This document shows positions 54,835 through 63,659 of a stretch of 64,000 nt of DNA, piece after piece. A program made the position numbers and the translations under genes. Position 1 is the first letter of the stretch, and each line of letters starts with the position of its first letter. This DNA is from Nocardioides glacieisoli. GTDB lineage: Bacteria > Actinomycetota > Actinomycetes > Propionibacteriales > Nocardioidaceae. Location of the stretch: NCBI RefSeq assembly GCF_004137245.1, contig NZ_SDWS01000006.1:1-64000 (forward strand), read 5' to 3'. The notes below the pieces were generated by a model. That model was not told the DNA's origin, ran no database searches, and saw only the letters and a program-made list of their open reading frames with translations.

Positions 54835-55659
54835 ATGACCACGCAGACCACCGACACCGACGCCGATGCCGCCCTCAAGCAGCGGCACCGCACGATGTGG
54901 GCGTCCGGCCACTACGACCGTGTCGCCCGCGAGATCATCCCGGTCCTCGGCGAACGGCTGGTCGCCTCGCTCGGGATCACCGCCGGCGAGCGCGTGCTCG
55001 ACATCGCCGCCGGCACCGGCAATGCGGCCGTCCCCGCTGCTCGTGCCGGGGCCTCCGTCGTCGCGTCCGACCTCACCCCCGAGCTCCTCGACATCGGCCG
55101 CGCCGAGCACCCGGACGCCGACATCGACTGGCAGGTGGCGGACGCCGAGGCACTGCCCTGGCCCGAGGCGTCGTACGACGTCGTGATGAGCACGGTCGGC
55201 GTGATGTTCGCGCCTCACCACCAGGCCGCAGCGGACGAGGTCGTGCGGGTGCTGCGCCCGGGCGGTCGGCTGGGCCTGGTGAGCTGGACGCCGGAGGGCT
55301 TCATCGGCCGGTTGTTCGCCACGATGCGCGACTTCGTCCCGCCCCCGCCCGCCGGGGTGCAGCCGCCTCCGCTGTGGGGCAGCGAGGCGCACGTGCGCGA
55401 GCTGTTCGGCGACCGGGTCGAGGACCTGGCCTTCGAGCGTGACCACGTCGACGTCGACCTGTTCCGCGGGCCGACGGACTTCCGGGACTACTTCCGCGAC
55501 AACTACGGCCCGACGCTGATGGCCTACCGCGGGCTGACCGACCAGCCCGAGCGGACCGCCGAGCTCGACGCGGCCCTCGACGCCCTCGCTGCCGGCGCCG
55601 ACGAGGGGTCGGGCCGGATGCGGTGGGAGTACGTCGTGGTCAGCGGCCGCCGGAGGTGA
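54835..55659 (+). CDS. Class I SAM-dependent methyltransferase
   Basis: A 274-residue UbiE-type methyltransferase with SAM motif RVLDIAAGTGNAAVPAARAGASVVASDLTPELLD near 52-86, DAEALPWPEASYDVVMSTVGVMFA near 102, and EVVRVLRPGGRLGLVSWTPEGFIG near 135. Substrate unknown. ATG 54835 with GGGGAGG upstream is preferred to a GTG at 54751. It converges on corC, overlapping it by 20 bases. Confidence 0.87.
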   Translation: MTTQTTDTDADAALKQRHRTMWASGHYDRVAREIIPVLGERLVASLGITAGERVLDIAAGTGNAAVPAARAGASVVASDLTPELLDIGRAEHPDADIDWQVADAEALPWPEASYDVVMSTVGVMFAPHHQAAADEVVRVLRPGGRLGLVSWTPEGFIGRLFATMRDFVPPPPAGVQPPPLWGSEAHVRELFGDRVEDLAFERDHVDVDLFRGPTDFRDYFRDNYGPTLMAYRGLTDQPERTAELDAALDALAAGADEGSGRMRWEYVVVSGRRR

Positions 55660-56956
55660 CGTGGGAGGCGTCGTCGGCGTGCTCGCCCTCCGCAGGTAGC
55701 AAGGAGACCAGCACGGTCTCGATCTTGTTGCGGCGACCCGTCGCTCGCTCCGCCTCGAGCCGCAGGCCGTGGCACTCCACGACGGACCCGGGGATCGGGA
55801 CCTTGCCGAGGTGCTTGGCCATCAGCCCGCCGACGCTGTCGACGTCGTCGTCCTCGACGTCGAAGCCGACGATCTCGTCGAGGTCGTCGACCGGGTAGCG
55901 CGAGGAGACCCGGATGGCGCCGCCCTCGAGGTGCTCGACCTCGACCTCGTCGACGTCGTACTCGTCGGTGATCTCGCCCACGATCTCCTCCAGCACGTCC
56001 TCGATGGTGATCAGCCCGGCGGTGCCGCCGTACTCGTCGATCACGACGGCGATGTGCTGGCGCCGGGCCTGGAGCTCGGTGAGCAGCGCGTCGACGGGCT
56101 TGGACTCCGGGACGTAGTGGACCGGGCGCATCACCTCGTCGACCCGCTGGGTGAACTCCACGTCGGGGGCCTCGAAGTCGCGGCGGACGAGGTCCTTGAG
56201 GTAGGCCATGCCGACGATGTCGTCGAGGTTCTCGTCGATCACCGGGATCCGGGAGTAGCCGCTGCGCAGGAAGAGCGAGAGCGTCTGGCGGATGTTCTTG
56301 TGGCGCTCGACGTAGACCACGTCGGGTCGCGGCACCATCACCTCGCGGGTCGTGGTGTCGCCGAGCTCGAAGACGGAGTGGATCATCCGGCGCTCGCCCG
56401 ACTCGATCACCGCGGACGCCTCGGCGAGGTCGACCAGCTCGCGCAGCTCGGTCTCGGTCGAGAACGGGCCCTCGCTGAAGCCGCGACCCGGGGTGATGGC
56501 GTTGCCCAGCAGGATCAGCAGCGCGGGGATCGGGCCGAGGATGGTCGTCACCAGCGAGAGCGGGCCGGCGGACAGGAGCGCGACGCGCGCGTCGTGCTGG
56601 CGGCCGAGGGTGCGCGGGGCGACGCCGATCACGACGAAGGACACGACCAGCATCACGCCGATCGTGGTGAGGACGCTGGGCACGAGGACGTCGCTGTAGG
56701 CGTCGCGCGACCAGATGCTGACGAGCACGATCGCGCTGATCTCGCAGAGCAGGCGCAGCAGGAGCGCGGTGTTGAGGTAGCGCGGCGGGTCGTCGAGGAT
56801 CTGGAGGAGCCGCTTGGCGCCGGGGCGCCCCTCGGCCCGCAGCTCCTCCGCGCGGGCGCGGGAGAACCCGTTGAGCGCGGCGTCGGCGGCGGAGAAGAGC
56901 CCGGCGAGGACGACCAGCAGCGCCGCGGAGCCGAGCTGCCAGATGTCGGCGGTCAC
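55640..56956 (-). CDS. HlyC/CorC-family transporter with CBS domains
   Basis: A 438-residue membrane protein of the CNNM/CorC type, probably exporting magnesium or another divalent ion. A DUF21 membrane region with four helices (LGSAALLVVLAGLFSAADAAL; LLLRLLCEISAIVLVSIW; VLTTIGVMLVVSFVVIG; LVTTILGPIPALLILLGN) precedes a CBS pair (TREVMVPRPDVVYV; IAVVIDEYGGTAGLITIEDVLEEIVGEI) and a CorC_HlyC C-terminal domain (DDLDEIVGF...GGLMAKHLGKVPIPG). GTG start 10 bases after ybeY. Confidence 0.93.
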   Translation of the reverse strand: MTADIWQLGSAALLVVLAGLFSAADAALNGFSRARAEELRAEGRPGAKRLLQILDDPPRYLNTALLLRLLCEISAIVLVSIWSRDAYSDVLVPSVLTTIGVMLVVSFVVIGVAPRTLGRQHDARVALLSAGPLSLVTTILGPIPALLILLGNAITPGRGFSEGPFSTETELRELVDLAEASAVIESGERRMIHSVFELGDTTTREVMVPRPDVVYVERHKNIRQTLSLFLRSGYSRIPVIDENLDDIVGMAYLKDLVRRDFEAPDVEFTQRVDEVMRPVHYVPESKPVDALLTELQARRQHIAVVIDEYGGTAGLITIEDVLEEIVGEITDEYDVDEVEVEHLEGGAIRVSSRYPVDDLDEIVGFDVEDDDVDSVGGLMAKHLGKVPIPGSVVECHGLRLEAERATGRRNKIETVLVSLLPAEGEHADDASHVTSGGR

Positions 56957-56966
56957 GTCTCCCACG

Positions 56967-57428
56967 TCAGTCGGCGTCTGGGGCGGCGCGCCACTTGTCG
57001 AGCAGCTCGCCCTGCAGGTCGAACATGACCGCATGCTCCTCCGGCTCGGCGTGGTCGTAGCCGAGGAGGTGCAGGATGCCGTGGACGGTCAGCAGGTCGA
57101 TCTCGGCCTCGCGGCCGTGGCCCGCCTCCTCGCCCTGCCGCTCGGCGATCGTCGGCGCGAGGACCAGGTCGCCGAGCACGCCCTCCTCGGGCTCCTCGTT
57201 GACCCGGCCCGGGCGCAGCTCGTCCATCGGGAAGGCCAGCACGTCGGTCGGGCCCTCCTTGTCCATCCACTGCTCGTTGAGCTCGGCGATGGTGTCCTCG
57301 TCGACGGCCTTGATGCAGAGCTCGGCCTGCGGGTGGACCCGCATCTGGTCGATCACGAAGCGGGCGAGCCGGGACAACCGGCGTACGTCGACGTCCTGGC
57401 CCGACTCGTTGAGGACCTCGATGCTCAT
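56967..57428 (-). CDS. ybeY: Endoribonuclease YbeY
   Basis: A 153-residue zinc-dependent RNase required for 16S rRNA 3' processing and ribosome quality control. The signature zinc site is HGILHLLGYDH near 116-126, preceded by DVLAFPMDE. ATG overlaps the phoH stop by 4 bases (ATGA). It is in the conserved phoH-ybeY-corC-era order. Confidence 0.96.
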   Translation of the reverse strand: MSIEVLNESGQDVDVRRLSRLARFVIDQMRVHPQAELCIKAVDEDTIAELNEQWMDKEGPTDVLAFPMDELRPGRVNEEPEEGVLGDLVLAPTIAERQGEEAGHGREAEIDLLTVHGILHLLGYDHAEPEEHAVMFDLQGELLDKWRAAPDAD

Positions 57429-58468
57429 CGCGGCCCCCGCTCGGCCTTCTTCGGGCCTGTGTGCGGGCGCTCGTCAGCGGCATCGAAGACCTCGTAGGCC
57501 TCGACGATGCGACCAACGAGGCGGTGGCGCACGACGTCGGTGCCGGTGAGCCGGCAGAAGGTGATGTCCTCCACGCCGTCGAGGATGCCCTCGACGACCC
57601 GCAGCCCGGACTTGGTGCCCGACGGCAGGTCGACCTGGCTGGTGTCACCGGTGACGACGATGCGCGAGCCGAAGCCGAGACGGGTGAGGAACATCTTCAT
57701 CTGCTCGGGCGTCGTGTTCTGCGCCTCGTCGAGGATGATGAAGGAGTCGTTGAGCGACCGACCGCGCAGGAACGCGAGCGGCGCCACCTCGATGGTGCCG
57801 GCGGCGAGGAGCTTGGGGATCGTCTCGGGGTCGACCATGTCGTGCAGCGCGTCGTAGAGCGGGCGCAGGTAGGGGTCGATCTTCTCGCTGAGCGTGCCGG
57901 GCAGGAAGCCGAGCCGCTCCCCCGCCTCCACCGCCGGGCGGCTGAGGATGATCCGGTTGACCTCCTTGTTCTGCAGCGCCTGCACGGCCTTCGCCATCGC
58001 GAGGTAGGTCTTGCCGGTGCCGGCGGGGCCGATGCCGAAGGTGATCGTGCTGGTGTCGATCGACTCGACGTAACGCTTCTGGTTGAGCGTCTTGGGACGG
58101 ATCGTGCGGCCGCGGTTGGAGAGGATGTTGAGGCTCAGCACGTCGGCCGGCCGCTCCTGCGTCTCCGTGCGCAGCATCTGGATGATCCGCTCGACGGTCT
58201 CGCCGGTCACGCCCTGCCCGGTGCGCACGAGCGTGACGACCTCGTCGAGCAGCCGCTCGGCCATCGCGACCTCGGCGGAGTCGCCGGTCAGCGTGATCCG
58301 GTTGCCGCGGACGTGGACCCCTGCCGCGAAGGTGCGCTCGATCAGCCGGAGGTGCTCGTCGCCCGGACCCAGGACGGAGACCATGTCGATGCTGTTGGGG
58401 ACCACGACGGTGTGCGTCGGCTTGTCCTGCTCGCTGGCGGAGCGCGGGCTGCGGGTGGTGTCAGACAT
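57425..58468 (-). CDS. phoH: PhoH-family ATPase
   Basis: A 347-residue cytoplasmic ATPase related to PhoH, with a KH-like N-terminal region ([22 protein letters not shown]) and a P-loop core: Walker [14 protein letters not shown] near 143 and Walker [11 protein letters not shown] near 240, plus [12 protein letters not shown]. Its partner YbeY and position point to RNA metabolism. The start at MSDTTRSP fits the family; the open frame extends upstream to 58543 without support. Confidence 0.95.
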   Translation of the reverse strand: MSDTTRSPRSASEQDKPTHTVVVPNSIDMVSVLGPGDEHLRLIERTFAAGVHVRGNRITLTGDSAEVAMAERLLDEVVTLVRTGQGVTGETVERIIQMLRTETQERPADVLSLNILSNRGRTIRPKTLNQKRYVESIDTSTITFGIGPAGTGKTYLAMAKAVQALQNKEVNRIILSRPAVEAGERLGFLPGTLSEKIDPYLRPLYDALHDMVDPETIPKLLAAGTIEVAPLAFLRGRSLNDSFIILDEAQNTTPEQMKMFLTRLGFGSRIVVTGDTSQVDLPSGTKSGLRVVEGILDGVEDITFCRLTGTDVVRHRLVGRIVEAYEVFDAADERPHTGPKKAERGPR

Positions 58469-58580
58469 GGATGCCCGTGACGGGCGGCCTTCCGGGTCGG
58501 TGGCAGAGCCCTTCCATGCTACCGAGCGAGCGGCGGCGGGCACACCTGAGTAAGGGTGGTGACCCTCCAGCGACGACGGC

Positions 58581-59819
58581 TCAGGGGCGGGTGACCTGCA
58601 GCATGCCGAGGCACATCTCGTCGGTGGTGCCCTCGCCCCACACGACGTAGCGGTCGGGCTGGCCCTCGAAGGCCGGGAGCTTGTCGCGCAGCCACTGGAC
58701 GTGGGTGCACGTGACCTTGACCTGCTCGAACGGCTGGAGCGTGATCGGCTCGATGGGGCGGCTGCCCTGGTCGTCGAAGTCCCAGACCGGGATGTCGAGG
58801 ACGGTCTGCGCCTGCGGCGTCCCCGGTCGGACCTCGATCTTGATCGAGCGGCCGAGCAGGTGCATGTGGCCCGCGACGCCGTGGATGGTGATCGGCTCCG
58901 ACAGGGTGCGGAGGCACGACTGCGTCTGGCCGGGCTCCGGCCTGCCGCCGCACAGGAGGTGGAGGAGGTCGGCGGTGTTGCCCTCGGCGCCGAAGCGCTC
59001 CTTGACGTCGGCCACGGCCGCGTCGCGGTCGCACAGTTCGCCGTCGTCGTGCTTCGGGCGGCACGGCAGCTCGACGGGCGCCGGCAGGAGCATGGTGCTG
59101 AGGGCCTCGTAGTTCCGGTTCGCGGGTGCGAGACGCAGCTGCGCGGCGGAGGTGTCGGGCTCCTGCCCGGCGAGCAGGTTGTAGTGGACCTGCATGACGA
59201 TCCGGCTGCCCGTGGCGAGACGGATGCCGAAGCCGGGCTTGGTCACCGACTCCTTGCCGCCCGGTGCCCAGGCGCCGATCCACGGCGACTGGTCGACGTT
59301 CTGGAAGCGGTCGAGGCCGGTGCCGCCGAAGCACGTCCAGCCCTCGCCGTCCTCGGCCTCGTCCTTGGCCTCCGCCGCCGCGACCTGCTCGGGCGGGACC
59401 TGGAAGAGGATGACGTGGTGCACGACCTCGGGATTGCCGGGCAGGATCTGGGTCCCCGTGAGCCAGGCCGGCTTGGCGAGCTCCGGGTCGAGCAGGAAGC
59501 ACCGGTAGTCGTCCGTGCCGGTGCCGTAGGGCGCGGACGGCGTGTAGCTGCCGGGCATCGCGATCGTCGTACGCGTCTCGCCCGCACGCAGCGGACGCGC
59601 CTTGGCCGGCTTCACCCGGTGGCCGTCATGACCCTGGGTGACCTGCTCGTCGGGGCTGGCCTCGGCGCTGCTGTCTGCGCTCTGCGAGGCGTCGGGAGGC
59701 TGGGTGGCGCTGTCGTCGTCGGAGCCGCCTCCGCCCGCGCACGCCGACAGGGTCAGCAGTCCGGTGGCGAGGAGCGCTGCGACGGTGCGGTGGATGGCGG
59801 TGCGACGGGTGCGGGACAT
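58581..59819 (-). CDS. Copper type II monooxygenase-like lipoprotein
   Basis: A 412-residue exported lipoprotein (signal ending LSAC at Cys27), an acidic spacer, then a domain resembling peptidylglycine alpha-hydroxylating / dopamine beta-monooxygenase. Candidate copper ligands are visible in NPEVVHHVILFQV near 133 (CuH site), MQVHYN near 210, HGVAGHMHLLG near 315 (CuM HxH) and TDEMCLGM near 400 (CuM Met). Six cysteines follow the pattern of this family. It would oxidise an extracellular substrate with copper and oxygen; the substrate is unknown. It overlaps the HIT gene by 1 base. Confidence 0.85.
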   Translation of the reverse strand: MSRTRRTAIHRTVAALLATGLLTLSACAGGGGSDDDSATQPPDASQSADSSAEASPDEQVTQGHDGHRVKPAKARPLRAGETRTTIAMPGSYTPSAPYGTGTDDYRCFLLDPELAKPAWLTGTQILPGNPEVVHHVILFQVPPEQVAAAEAKDEAEDGEGWTCFGGTGLDRFQNVDQSPWIGAWAPGGKESVTKPGFGIRLATGSRIVMQVHYNLLAGQEPDTSAAQLRLAPANRNYEALSTMLLPAPVELPCRPKHDDGELCDRDAAVADVKERFGAEGNTADLLHLLCGGRPEPGQTQSCLRTLSEPITIHGVAGHMHLLGRSIKIEVRPGTPQAQTVLDIPVWDFDDQGSRPIEPITLQPFEQVKVTCTHVQWLRDKLPAFEGQPDRYVVWGEGTTDEMCLGMLQVTRP

Positions 59820-60172
59820 CAGACCAGGGCCTCCGTCATGCCGGTCGACCCGGCGAGCACGTGGACATGGGTGTGGAACACCGTCTGGCCGGCACCCGCG
59901 CCGGTGTTGACGATCATCCGGTAGTCGGCGTTGCCGGCCTCCTGCGCGACCTCGTCGGCGAGCGCCACGACGTGGCCGAGGCTCGCCGGGTCGGCGGCGG
60001 CGGATGCCGCGGCGTTCTCGTGGTGGTCGAGCGGCGCCACGAGCACGTGGAAGGGCGCCTGCGGGTTGAGGTCGCGGAAGGCGATGGCCTCGGCGCTGCG
60101 ACCGAGCACCTCGGCCGGGATGTCGCCCGCGACGATCTTGCAGAAGACGCAGTCGGGCGCAACGGTGCTCAT
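59819..60172 (-). CDS. HIT-family nucleotide hydrolase
   Basis: A 117-residue histidine-triad protein with CVFCKIVAGDIPAEV at the start (zinc CxxC), FRDLNPQAPFHVLVAP and the catalytic HTHVHVLAG near 98-106. It hydrolyses phosphoramidates of adenosine or acts as an ADP-ribose/AMP-lysine hydrolase (Hint type). It is in the conserved dnaJ-rsmE-HIT-phoH order. Confidence 0.95.
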   Translation of the reverse strand: MSTVAPDCVFCKIVAGDIPAEVLGRSAEAIAFRDLNPQAPFHVLVAPLDHHENAAASAAADPASLGHVVALADEVAQEAGNADYRMIVNTGAGAGQTVFHTHVHVLAGSTGMTEALV

Positions 60173-60240
60173 CCTCTCAGCCTAGGGCGTGGGCGCGCGG
60201 CGTGTAACCGAATGACTGGCCCGCTCGTCCAACTACCGTG

Positions 60241-61188
60241 ATGAACATGACCTTCCCCGCTCGCCGCCCGTCCGTACGCCGACGGGCGGGCGCGTCCGCC
60301 GTCGTCGTCCTGCTCTGCACCCTCGCCCTCGCTGGGTGCGGCAACGACGACACGGTGCCGGCCTCGGGCGACACCAACGAGCCCGCCACCCAGGGCACGG
60401 ACAAGCCGAAGCCGTCGGCCGAGCCGAGCGAGACTCCCACGTCGTCGCCGACCGACGACGACGGCACCACTGTCCCGATCTACTGGGTCGGCGACGGTCC
60501 GGGCGGGGAGCCGCGGTTGTTCCGCGAGTTCCACCGGGTGCAGGGCAACCCGCTGACCGAGGCCGCCCGGCTCGTGATGGGCGACGGCCAGCCCGACGAC
60601 CCCGACTACCGCACCCTCTGGCCCCAGATGGAGGTCGCCGACGTCGGCGCGACCGACGGGATCCTGCTGGTGCAGGTCCCGGGCGACGGCTTCACCGAGC
60701 GCCCGGACGGGATGACGAAGCGCGACGCCGAGCTGGCGATGCAGCAGCTGGTCTACACGCTGCAGGGCGTGCAGCAGGAGCGCATCCCGATCCAGTTCCA
60801 GCGCGAGGGCTCGGACGTCCCGCTCCTCGGGCTGGCCTCCGACGTGCCCTACGAGCAGGCGAGCGCGCTCGAGACCCTCAACCTCGTCAACATCACCTCG
60901 CCCGAGGAGGGCGCCACCATCACCGACGGCACGTTGACCGTGACCGGGGTGGCCAACTCGTTCGAGGCCGCCGGGCCGTGCCGGCTGCTGGTCGACGGCG
61001 TCGAGATGGTGCTCCAGGGCTACCAGTCGGAGGGCTGGATGGAGGACCGGCTCTTCCCGTTCGAGGTGGACTTCCCGCTCGAGGGCATCAGCGGCGAGGT
61101 CGTCGTCCAGTGCGAGACCGACGACCCGTCCGGCGGCGCCGAGGGCAACGGACCGGCGATCGACACCAAGACGATCACCGTCGAGTAG
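60241..61188 (+). CDS. GerMN / Gmad2 lipoprotein
   Basis: A 315-residue exported lipoprotein: signal ending LALAGC near 33, a Thr/Pro/Asp-rich spacer, a GerMN domain near 75-205 (VPIYWVGDGPGGEPRLFREFHRV; EAARLVMGDG; LAMQQLVYTLQG) and a C-terminal Gmad2 beta domain (VNITSPEEGATITDGTLTVTGVANSFEA) with a cysteine pair. GerMN occurs in spore-germination and cell-envelope proteins, often with Gmad2; in non-sporulating actinobacteria the role is unclear. The same two domains return in the gene at 61797. Confidence 0.9.
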   Translation: MNMTFPARRPSVRRRAGASAVVVLLCTLALAGCGNDDTVPASGDTNEPATQGTDKPKPSAEPSETPTSSPTDDDGTTVPIYWVGDGPGGEPRLFREFHRVQGNPLTEAARLVMGDGQPDDPDYRTLWPQMEVADVGATDGILLVQVPGDGFTERPDGMTKRDAELAMQQLVYTLQGVQQERIPIQFQREGSDVPLLGLASDVPYEQASALETLNLVNITSPEEGATITDGTLTVTGVANSFEAAGPCRLLVDGVEMVLQGYQSEGWMEDRLFPFEVDFPLEGISGEVVVQCETDDPSGGAEGNGPAIDTKTITVE

Positions 61189-61224
61189 CCGTCAACCGGC
61201 GGGCTCCCTGGGGCGTCCCACTGC

Positions 61225-61800
61225 ATGACCATCCTGACCGGACGACGAGGGAGGCCCGTGGCCGAGTCCCCGCCAGCGATCGTCCGCCTCGTCGGGGCCG
61301 ACGCCGACACGGCGGTCGAGCAGCTGTACGCCGCCCACTGGCGCCAGCTCGTCCGCCTCTCCGTCCTGCTGGTGCACGACCAGGCGTCCGCCGAGGACGT
61401 CGTGCAGGACGCGTTCGTCGCGATGCACGGCAAGTGGTCGCGGCTGCGCGACCCCGACAAGGCACTCGCCTACCTCCGTCAGGCCGTGGTGAACCGCTCG
61501 CGCTCGGCGCTGCGGCACCGCGTCGTCGTGGAGCGGCACGCACGGAACACCGCGCACGCCGACGTCGTCGCCGACGGCCCGAGCCTCGTCGGCTCCCGCC
61601 GCGACGCGGTGCAGCAAGCGCTGCTCCAGCTCTCGGACCGGCAGCGCGAGGTGCTCGTGCTGCAGCACTACCTGGACTGGTCGGAGACGCAGATAGCCGA
61701 CGCGCTCGGCATCAGCCGCGGCGCGGTCAAGGCACACGCACACCGGGGACGCGCCGCGCTGCGCGACCTCCTCGGCGACTGGTGGGAGGACCCGTCATGA
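61225..61800 (+). CDS. ECF sigma factor (SigE-like family)
   Basis: A 191-residue ECF sigma factor. Region 2 contains EQLYAAHWRQLVRLSVLLVHDQASAEDVVQDAFVAMHGKW near 32-72 and region 4 LLQLSDRQREVLVLQHYLDWSETQIADALGISRGAVKAHAHRGRAALRDLL near 130-182. It is preceded by a GerMN lipoprotein and overlaps the membrane GerMN protein by 4 bases. An alternative GTG start lies at 61258 with GGGAGG upstream. Confidence 0.92.
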   Translation: MTILTGRRGRPVAESPPAIVRLVGADADTAVEQLYAAHWRQLVRLSVLLVHDQASAEDVVQDAFVAMHGKWSRLRDPDKALAYLRQAVVNRSRSALRHRVVVERHARNTAHADVVADGPSLVGSRRDAVQQALLQLSDRQREVLVLQHYLDWSETQIADALGISRGAVKAHAHRGRAALRDLLGDWWEDPS

Positions 61801-62807
61801 GCAGCCCCTCGAACTCGGCCACGATCAGGGACCTGCTCCACGAGGTCACCGATGGCGTCGAGCCCGAAGACCGGCTCGACACGATCCGCGCCGCGACCGC
61901 GGACAGCGGACGGCGTACTCACCGGGGGTGGTGGACCGCCGGCGGCGTCGGGCTCGTCGCCGCGTCGGTGGTGACGGCGCTGGCGCTGAGCACCGGAGGT
62001 GGACCCCGCGGTTCCGAGCCGGGCCCGGCGGATGAGTCGACGGCCACGTCCACACCGACCGAGCCGAACCCGGCCACGTCGCGTGCCGTGCCCGTCTACT
62101 TTGTCGGCGACACCCCGTCGGGGCCGCGGCTCTACCGCGAGTTCCAGCGGGGCACCGGCCCGATGTCGGCGGAGACCTTCGCCCTCGACGCGGCACTGAG
62201 CGGCACGTCGCAGGATCCCGACTATCGCTCCCTGTGGCCTGCGGGTGCCGTGTCCGGCGCGTACGAGATGCACGAGGAGCTCATCACCGTGACGCTCGAG
62301 GGAGACCTGCACGACCGGCCGGCGGGGATGACCGAGGCCGAGGCCTGGCTGGCGATCGAGCAGGTCGTCCGCACCGCGCAGGGCTCGTTCGGCCAGGGCC
62401 GGATCCCTGTCCAGCTGCTGCTCAACGACGCCCGCACCGACCAGGTCCTCGGCGTGCCGACCTCCGAGCCGCTGGCGGCAGGGTCAGACCTCGAGGTGCT
62501 GGCCCACGTCTCCCTGTCCGAGCCGTCGGAGGGGCGGACGATCCGCGTGGGGAGGGCTCTCACCATCGCCGGCGTCGGCCTCAGCGAGGACGATCGCATC
62601 TCGGTCCGGGTCAAGCTGCGGGAGGGCACCCCCGTGCTGCGCGACGTGAAGTTCGACCTCGACCCGGCCGACTCCACGCTCTCACCCTTCAACGTGGACC
62701 TCTACCTCGGCGACATCCAGCCGGGCGTCTACGACGTCGTCGTCTCCGTGACCAACCCCGACGGGACGTTCGACACCGACACCCGGCGGATCACGGTCGT
62801 CGACTGA
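61797..62807 (+). CDS. Membrane GerMN/Gmad2 protein, likely sensor of the ECF sigma factor
   Basis: A 336-residue protein in the slot of an anti-sigma gene. It has a cytoplasmic N-terminus of about 45 residues (TIRDLLHEVTDGVEPEDRLDTIRAAT), one transmembrane helix (GGVGLVAASVVTALAL), a Pro/Thr spacer, then GerMN (VPVYFVGDTPSGPRLYREFQ; LAIEQVVRTAQG) and Gmad2 (VSLSEPSEGRTIRVGRALTIAGVG). The extracellular half is a paralogue of the lipoprotein at 60241. No zinc-binding HxxxCxxC is present. ATG overlaps the sigma stop (ATGA). Confidence 0.85.
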   Translation: MSSPSNSATIRDLLHEVTDGVEPEDRLDTIRAATADSGRRTHRGWWTAGGVGLVAASVVTALALSTGGGPRGSEPGPADESTATSTPTEPNPATSRAVPVYFVGDTPSGPRLYREFQRGTGPMSAETFALDAALSGTSQDPDYRSLWPAGAVSGAYEMHEELITVTLEGDLHDRPAGMTEAEAWLAIEQVVRTAQGSFGQGRIPVQLLLNDARTDQVLGVPTSEPLAAGSDLEVLAHVSLSEPSEGRTIRVGRALTIAGVGLSEDDRISVRVKLREGTPVLRDVKFDLDPADSTLSPFNVDLYLGDIQPGVYDVVVSVTNPDGTFDTDTRRITVVD

Positions 62808-62819
62808 CCCGCTCCTCGG

Positions 62820-62906
62820 TGGTTGAGGTGCGAGCGCAGCGAGCCTCGAAACCACGGCCGGCACTGGTTTCGAGGCTCGTCGCTGGCGCTCCTCGCACCT
62901 CAACCA
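62820..62906. repeat. Long palindromic intergenic repeat (Nocardioides-type)
   Basis: Outer arms TGGTTGAGGTGCGAG (62820-62834) and CTCGCACCTCAACCA (62892-62906), and inner arms CGAGCCTCGAAACCA (62840-62854) and TGGTTTCGAGGCTCG (62865-62879), are each perfect 15-base inverted repeats. The whole could form one long hairpin. Sequences of this type recur between genes in Nocardioides genomes (from memory). Confidence 0.85.
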
Positions 62907-62915
62907 GCGAAGTAG

Positions 62916-63656
62916 TCAGCGCCAGCGGTCGGTGCGCGAGAGCAGCGCGGCGACGGCGACGACGCCTGCGGTCGACGTGCGCAGCACCTCGGCGCCCAGT
63001 CGTACGCTCCGCGCTCCCCCAGCCGTGAGGGCCTCGAGCTCCGCGGGCGAGATCCCGCCCTCGGGGCCGACGACCACGACGATCCGGCCGGAGGTCGGCA
63101 CGTCGACCGCGCTGAGCGGGTCGGTGGCGTCCTCGTGCAGCACGACCGCGAGGTCGGCCGCCTCGACGAGCGGTGCGAGGTCGGCGGTCGAGGCCAGGGT
63201 CGTGACGGTCGGCAGCCACGACCGGCGCGACTGCTTCGCCGCCTCGCGCGCGGTGGCCTGCCACTTCGCGTGCGACTTCGTGGCGCGCTCGCCCTTCCAG
63301 ACCGCCACCGAGCGCGACGCTGCCCACGGCACGATGCGGTCGACGCCGACCTCGGTCAGCACCTCGACCGCGAGCTCGCCGCGGTCGCCCTTGGGCAGGG
63401 CCTGGACGACGGTGATCGCCGGTGCGGGACGGTCGTCGTGCGTCACCGACTCGACGGTGACGGTGAAGACGCGCTTGCCGGTCGACGCGACCGAGCCGGT
63501 GACGGAGGTCCCGAGCCCGTCGGTCAGCACGACCTGCTCGCCCTCGCGCAGCCGGCGTACGGCGACCGCGTGGTGCGCCTCGTCGCCGGTGACCTCCACG
63601 ACCGAGCCGGGCGCGACGCCGGCCAGGGACTCGACGAGGTGGACCGGCAAGGACAT
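62916..63656 (-). CDS. rsmE: 16S rRNA m3U1498 methyltransferase
   Basis: A 246-residue SPOUT-class enzyme that methylates U1498 of 16S rRNA. The PUA-like N-terminus is VEVTGDEAHHAVAVRRLREGEQVVLTDG near 20-47. The SPOUT knot has VVQALPKGDRGELAVEVLTEVGVDRIVPWAASRS near 83 and IVVVVGPEGGISPAELEAL, then VRLGAEVLRTSTAGVVAVAAL near 220-240. Start at ATG 63656, directly after dnaJ. Confidence 0.95.
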   Translation of the reverse strand: MSLPVHLVESLAGVAPGSVVEVTGDEAHHAVAVRRLREGEQVVLTDGLGTSVTGSVASTGKRVFTVTVESVTHDDRPAPAITVVQALPKGDRGELAVEVLTEVGVDRIVPWAASRSVAVWKGERATKSHAKWQATAREAAKQSRRSWLPTVTTLASTADLAPLVEAADLAVVLHEDATDPLSAVDVPTSGRIVVVVGPEGGISPAELEALTAGGARSVRLGAEVLRTSTAGVVAVAALLSRTDRWR

Positions 63657-63659
63657 GGC

